A stretch of DNA of 64,000 nt from Bacillus nitratireducens (lineage in GTDB: Bacteria; Bacillota; Bacilli; Bacillales; Bacillaceae_G), in assembly GCF_001884135.1 (NCBI RefSeq), contig NZ_MAOC01000026.1:124001-188000 (forward strand), written 5' to 3'. This document shows, piece after piece, positions 59,846 to 64,000 of this stretch. The translations under genes and the position numbers were made by a program. A model generated the notes under the pieces. The model was given only the letters and a program-made list of their open reading frames with translations. It ran no database searches and was not told the DNA's origin. Numbering within the stretch: the stretch's first letter is position 1; each line of letters begins with the position of its first letter.

Positions 59846-60892
59846 ATGAAAATAACGGATATAAAGGTGAAACGTCGTTGTGTAAAGCTTCATACTCCAT
59901 TTAAAACCGCACTTCGTACCGTAACTGAAATTGAAAGTATTGATGTGTTTATTCATACAGATGAAGGAATTGTTGGAAAAGGAGCTGCGGCCGCAACGCC
60001 GGTTATTACAGGGGATTTCACTAGTGGGATTGAGGAAGCAATTTTAGGACCGATGCGCTCACATCTAATTGGTCAAGATATAATTCAATTTCAGCAGTTA
60101 TTACAGCATATCCAAATGAGTTGTATTGGAAATACAAGTGCGAAAGCGGCGGTTGATATCGCTTTATATGATGTGTATTGCCAATATCAAAACGTTCCTC
60201 TTTACGCATTATTAGGTGGTAAGAAAGAAATCTATACAGATATTACAGTAAGTGTAGATGATCCTATTATTATGGCAAAAGAGGCAAAGCAACATGTAGA
60301 AAAAGGATTTCAAACTTTAAAAATTAAAGTTGGTAAATCTGCTCATTTAGATTTAGAACGTATTGAGGCGATTCGAAATAGCGTACCCAAAAATACGACG
60401 TTACGATTAGATGCAAATCAAGGATGGAATCCAAAAGAAGCGGTTTCTATTGTTAAAGAGATGGAAAATCGTAATTTAAATATAGAATTCATTGAACAAC
60501 CAGTACACGCGAAAGATTGGGATGGATTAAAGTACGTGAAAGAAAATGTACAAACGCCTATTATGGCTGATGAAAGTATCTTTTCAGCAAGTGACGCATT
60601 AAAACTCGTTCAAGGAAGATATGCGGACTTAATTAATATTAAATTAATGAAATGCGGTGGTATACGTGAAGCGTGGCGAATTGCGGATATTGCAGAAGCG
60701 GCAGGTGTGAAATGTATGGTTGGCAGTATGATGGAATCTTCACTTTCCGTTAGTGCTGTAGCACACTTTGCTGCTGCACATCCGAATATTCATTATTTCG
60801 ATCTTGATGCACCGCTATGGTTAATGGAAGAACCGGAAGGAATGACTTACTCCGGCTCAAAGGTAAACCTTCATTCCAAAGTGAATATGTAA
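59846..60892 (+). CDS. ykfB: L-Ala-D/L-Glu epimerase (dipeptide epimerase)
   Basis: Epimerises the murein dipeptide L-Ala-D-Glu. 348 residues from the ATG at 59846 (AAGGATGAG before). Enolase-superfamily MLE branch: L-K-I-K-V-G-K, R-L-D-A-N-Q-G-W, E-Q-P, M-A-D-E-S and N-I-K-L-M-K-C-G-G supply the metal ligands and two catalytic lysines. It heads a ykfB-ykfC-oppA group comparable with ykf genes of B. subtilis, which are CodY-regulated. Confidence 0.9.
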   Translation: MKITDIKVKRRCVKLHTPFKTALRTVTEIESIDVFIHTDEGIVGKGAAAATPVITGDFTSGIEEAILGPMRSHLIGQDIIQFQQLLQHIQMSCIGNTSAKAAVDIALYDVYCQYQNVPLYALLGGKKEIYTDITVSVDDPIIMAKEAKQHVEKGFQTLKIKVGKSAHLDLERIEAIRNSVPKNTTLRLDANQGWNPKEAVSIVKEMENRNLNIEFIEQPVHAKDWDGLKYVKENVQTPIMADESIFSASDALKLVQGRYADLINIKLMKCGGIREAWRIADIAEAAGVKCMVGSMMESSLSVSAVAHFAAAHPNIHYFDLDAPLWLMEEPEGMTYSGSKVNLHSKVNM

Positions 60893-60937
60893 TCTTAGAA
60901 GAAATGAATAGTAACTTATCTTTTAAGGAGGATATAT

Positions 60938-61939
60938 ATGAAAAAAGTAGGAACTGCATTTTTAACAACTTTATTTATATTTTCATCGTTTACATCGGCA
61001 AATGCTGAAGAGAAGAAAGATAGCAAAGCGTTTATCGATGTATCTGCCGCAACACTCTGGACTGCACCTGATTCATTACGGCCAATTGATGCACCGAGCG
61101 CAACAAATCCAGTTGATTTATGGAAGTGGACGAAATCAATGACGCTCGATGAAAAATTATGGTTAACAAATGCAAATAAATTAGAAACGCAAGCGCTATT
61201 AGGTCAAGAAGTAACGGTTGTTGATAAAAAAGGTGACTGGGTGAAAGTGTTAGTCCATGGTCAGCCAACTCCACGAAACGAAGAAGGCTATCCAGGTTGG
61301 ATGCCTGAAAAACAATTAACATATAATCAAGAATTTGCAGATAAAACAAACGAACCTTTCGTTTTAGTAACGAAACCGACAGCCATTTTGTATATTAATC
61401 CTTCTGAAAAACATAAATCACTTGAAGTCAGTTATAATACGCGACTGCCGCTATTAAGTGAAGATACGATTTCATACCGTGTATTGTTGCCAAATGGTCA
61501 GAAGGCATGGCTACGAAAAAATGATGGAACGGTTTATCGTTCGCAAAATGATATTCCAAAGCCGACAGCTGATGATTTAATAAACACGGGAAAAATGTTT
61601 TTAGGATTACCGTATATATGGGCTGGTACAAGTGGATTCGGATTTGATTGCTCTGGATTTACACATACGCTTTATAAATCGCACGGTATTACAATTCCGC
61701 GGGATTCTGGTCCACAATCGAGAAATGGAGTTGCAGTTGATAAAGAAAACTTACAAAAAGGAGATTTAATCTTCTTTGCACATGAGCAAGGAAAAGGTAG
61801 TGTTCACCATGTTGCTATGTATATTGGTGATGGAAATATGATTCACTCACCGAGAGCTGAAAGATCGGTAGAGATTATACCACTAAATACGCCAGGATAT
61901 ATAGAAGAATACGCTGGTGCTCGTCGTTACTTACCTTAA
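60938..61939 (+). CDS. ykfC: gamma-D-glutamyl-L-diamino-acid endopeptidase
   Basis: Splits murein peptides between D-Glu and the diamino acid. 333 residues: signal peptide M-K-K-V-G-T-A-F-L-T-T-L-F-I-F-S-S, two bacterial SH3 domains, and a C-terminal NlpC/P60 domain. The catalytic Cys is residue 238 (F-D-C-S-G-F), His 291 (S-V-H-H-V-A) and His 303 (M-I-H-S-P), the same numbers I recall from the B. cereus YkfC crystal structure. It is preceded by ykfB and followed by oppA, so the three recycle cell-wall peptides. Confidence 0.93.
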   Translation: MKKVGTAFLTTLFIFSSFTSANAEEKKDSKAFIDVSAATLWTAPDSLRPIDAPSATNPVDLWKWTKSMTLDEKLWLTNANKLETQALLGQEVTVVDKKGDWVKVLVHGQPTPRNEEGYPGWMPEKQLTYNQEFADKTNEPFVLVTKPTAILYINPSEKHKSLEVSYNTRLPLLSEDTISYRVLLPNGQKAWLRKNDGTVYRSQNDIPKPTADDLINTGKMFLGLPYIWAGTSGFGFDCSGFTHTLYKSHGITIPRDSGPQSRNGVAVDKENLQKGDLIFFAHEQGKGSVHHVAMYIGDGNMIHSPRAERSVEIIPLNTPGYIEEYAGARRYLP

Positions 61940-61959
61940 AAAATAGAGGGGGTTTTCAA

Positions 61960-63582
61960 ATGAAAAAAGTTGTTCGTTACTCATTAGTTAGTACTCTATT
62001 AGTTTCTTCATTCTTAGTTGGCTGCGCAAAAGAAAAAACAACTACAAAGCCGAAAGATGAGAAAAAAGTAATACAGCTACTAGAAACGGGTGAAATTCCG
62101 TCATTAAATTCAGGGAAAGTAACAGATGCGGTATCGTTTAACGTGTTAAATAACGTAATGGAAGGGTTATTCCGTTTATCGAAAAATGATGAAGTGATTG
62201 AGGCTGGGGCACAGAAATATGAAGTGAGTAAAGACGGAAAGACTTATACATTCCACTTGCGTGATGCAAAATGGTCTAACGGTGATCCAGTAACAGCTCA
62301 TGATTACGTATATGCTTGGAAGCAACTTATTAATCCAGATACAGTCTCTCAATATGCATATATCGCGTACGATGTGAAAAATGCGGAGAAGATAAATAAG
62401 AAACAATTAGGCTTAGAAGAATTAGGTGTGAAAGCAAAAGATGATAAAACGTTCGTTGTTGAGTTAGAACATCCAGTACCGTATTTTACGAAACTACTTA
62501 TTTTACCGTCTTTCTATCCAATTAATGAAAAGTTTGCAAAAGAGCAAGGCGATAAATACGGGTTAGAAGCAAATAAAGCGATATATAATGGGCCATTCAC
62601 ATTATCAGAGTGGAAGCATGAAGCAAGTTTTACAATGAAGAAAAACGATAAATATTGGGATAAAAAAGAAGTGAAATTAGATGAGGTAAACTATCAAATT
62701 GTTAAAGAAATTTCAACTGCGGTAAATTTATATGAAACAGATAAAGTAGACAGAGCAGTTATTTCTACAGAATTCGTAGATAAATATAAAAATAATAAAG
62801 AACTGAAACAATATACAGATCCAGTTATGTATTTCTTCCGTTTCAATGAAAATGTACCGATTCTTAAAAATAAAAACGCCCGTCTTGCATTAAGCACAGT
62901 TTTTGATAAGAAGGGGCTCGCAACTTCATTTTTAAATGATGGTTCCGTAGCTGCGAACTATTACGTTCCGAAAGGGTTTTTAAAAGGGCCAGACAAGAAA
63001 GACTTTAGAAGTACGGCAGGTGAGTTTAATAAGACTGATGTAAAACAGGCGAAAGAATATTGGGAAAAGGCAAAGCAAGAAACGGGAACAAATGAAGTAA
63101 CGCTGGAGTTATTAAACTATGACTTAGAAAACTTTAAAAAAGTAGGCGAGTATATTAAAGAACAGCTTGAGAAAAATTTACCAGGCTTAAAGGTAAATGT
63201 GAAATTACAACCACATACACAAAAACTAGCGCTCGAGAAGAAAAAAGAATATGAAATGTCGTTATCACGTTGGTTACCTGATTATCCAGATCCAATGACA
63301 TACTTAGAAGTTTTCCTTTCGGGAAGTACCGTAAATAATACAGGATATGCAAATCCAGAGTATGACACGTTAATTAAGAAGATTAAAACTGAATTAGGTA
63401 ATGATGAAAAAGCTCGTTGGAAAGCACTGCAAGATGCTGAAAAAATGCTTCTGGATGATGCAGTAATTGCACCAGTATTCCAGCGCGGTCTATCTTACTT
63501 ACAAAAACCATATGTGAAAGACTTATATGTGCATCAATTCGGTCCAGCTACAAGTTTAAAATGGGCAGATGTACAAAAATAA
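61960..63582 (+). CDS. oligopeptide-binding lipoprotein (OppA-like)
   Basis: 540 residues. Signal peptide ends in F-L-V-G-C. SBP_bac_5 features: L-N-S-G-K-V-T-D-A, W-S-N-G-D-P-V-T-A-H-D-Y-V-Y-A-W, Y-N-G-P-F. It probably captures murein tri/tetrapeptides for the ykf pathway; membrane and ATPase subunits are not in the window. Ends at the terminator at 63593. Confidence 0.88.
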   Translation: MKKVVRYSLVSTLLVSSFLVGCAKEKTTTKPKDEKKVIQLLETGEIPSLNSGKVTDAVSFNVLNNVMEGLFRLSKNDEVIEAGAQKYEVSKDGKTYTFHLRDAKWSNGDPVTAHDYVYAWKQLINPDTVSQYAYIAYDVKNAEKINKKQLGLEELGVKAKDDKTFVVELEHPVPYFTKLLILPSFYPINEKFAKEQGDKYGLEANKAIYNGPFTLSEWKHEASFTMKKNDKYWDKKEVKLDEVNYQIVKEISTAVNLYETDKVDRAVISTEFVDKYKNNKELKQYTDPVMYFFRFNENVPILKNKNARLALSTVFDKKGLATSFLNDGSVAANYYVPKGFLKGPDKKDFRSTAGEFNKTDVKQAKEYWEKAKQETGTNEVTLELLNYDLENFKKVGEYIKEQLEKNLPGLKVNVKLQPHTQKLALEKKKEYEMSLSRWLPDYPDPMTYLEVFLSGSTVNNTGYANPEYDTLIKKIKTELGNDEKARWKALQDAEKMLLDDAVIAPVFQRGLSYLQKPYVKDLYVHQFGPATSLKWADVQK

Positions 63583-63592
63583 AGTGATGGAG

Positions 63593-63627
63593 AAACAGAC
63601 TTCACGTAAGTGATAGTCTGTTTTTTC
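63593..63627 (+). terminator. terminator after oppA-like gene
   Basis: AAACAGACT/AGTCTGTTT, 9-bp stem, T-run. Confidence 0.8.
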
Positions 63628-63842
63628 TTATAGCTTCAAATGAGTTATAGACATTTCAAATGTTTTCTCGCCGTTTGAAAATAAAATTATTACATAAATT
63701 CCAGTGTGAAATTTATGTAGAATCTTGTATAATTAACGTGTTTCTTGTGCTATTTGTATAGGACTTAATAGAACAAGGAAGGAAATACATACATGTATAA
63801 TAGATAAATAGAATGGAACATGTATAGAGAAAAAGGAGAGAA

Positions 63843-63905
63843 ATGATGACGTGTCAAAAACAAGGGTTACAATTTATTCGTAATAGAAAGAGGAATAACC
63901 AATGA
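63843..63905 (+). CDS. 20-codon ORF overlapping the next start
   Basis: ATG-ATG after AAAAGGAGAGAA, ending at TGA (63903-63905), which overlaps the ATG at 63902 as ATGA. Sequence M-M-T-C-Q-K-Q-G-L-Q-F-I-R-N-R-K. It may couple translation of the downstream gene. Confidence 0.35.
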   Translation: MMTCQKQGLQFIRNRKRNNQ

Positions 63906-64000
63906 AGATGAAGCATGCTTTTGGTCCAATTATTATAGCATGTCTACTCTTTTTCATTGTCGTGCTTATTCCGTCTAAAAGTTTAGTATCACTAATTAGC
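63902..64000 (+). CDS. DltD-like protein, 3' end outside window
   Basis: The first 33 residues are seen: M-K-M-K-H-A-F-G-P-I-I-I-A-C-L-L-F-F-I-V and then L-I-P-S-K-S-L. F-G-P-I-x-x-A and I-P are the pattern of the DltD membrane anchor, which takes part in D-alanylation of teichoic acids. No dltA-C genes precede it here, so it may be a stand-alone paralogue. The site AAAGAGG precedes the ATG. Confidence 0.45.
   Translation, partial: MKMKHAFGPIIIACLLFFIVVLIPSKSLVSLIS

Overview
The window looks like chromosomal DNA of a Bacillus cereus group bacterium. It is AT-rich, has strong AAGGAGG-type ribosome binding sites, frequent TTG/GTG starts and many short intrinsic terminators. It also carries family markers: an ExsC-like exosporium protein, a YrzI small-protein array, bactofilins next to YhbD, a blasticidin-S-deaminase-like enzyme, and a YkfC whose catalytic residues fall at C238/H291/H303. 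No rRNA, tRNA, CRISPR array, insertion sequence or prophage was found. The region is a mosaic of short operons for scavenging, transport and sporulation.

Layout. 1-2.0 kb: end of a TPR gene, a membrane protein and a Nudix hydrolase. 2.1-6.7 kb: a DUF402 protein and the ssuBACD sulfonate-sulfur operon, whose promoter is followed at once by a perfect terminator-like hairpin. 6.8-9.2 kb: a 30-aa holin-like toxin, a CxxC protein and an AI-2E-type transporter. 9.4-10.5 kb: five YrzI-family small proteins on the minus strand, preceded by a 32-aa peptide ORF and two twin terminators. 10.6-13.9 kb: a lipoprotein, a GntR/ABC operon and a CcdC-like protein. 14-20.2 kb: RNA-ligase-like phosphoesterase, pantothenate kinase, a FabZ-like protein lacking the usual histidine, an aminotransferase, MFS exporter and ExsC-like protein. 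20.3-26.3 kb: small hypotheticals (one with an AUA start), methyltransferase, nucleoside-hydrolase-like protein, stress membrane protein, zinc-peptidase-like protein and a lipoprotein.

26.3-33.5 kb: an MFS exporter divergent from an SgrR-type regulator, the yhbD-bactofilin operon and a DHA2 drug exporter. 33.7-39.2 kb: spore-surface candidates, including a SPOCS-like pair of which one carries a 324-bp Lys/Glu repeat. 39.5-48.2 kb: acetyltransferases, DegV, an NprR-like regulator, an M3 peptidase, an MTA/SAH nucleosidase fused to a HAD phosphatase, and a small sporulation candidate. 48.3-53.6 kb: a two-component system, a secreted S15 peptidase and a methyltransferase behind a possible translational attenuator. 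53.7-59.2 kb: a spore candidate, small membrane protein, transglycosylase, deaminase, ankyrin/DJ-1 pair, aldo-keto reductase and DivIC-like protein. 59.4-63.6 kb: DUF3870 protein, then ykfB-ykfC-oppA for uptake and breakdown of murein peptides. The right edge cuts a DltD-like gene.

Two themes recur. First, at least five loci have promoter-like sequences of sporulation (sigma-K) type, and three of them share the box TGTCCAAGC 16-17 bp before CATAT. Second, several operons place a terminator or competing hairpins between promoter and gene (ssu, yrzI array, ykf, methyltransferase), suggesting widespread premature-termination or translational control.
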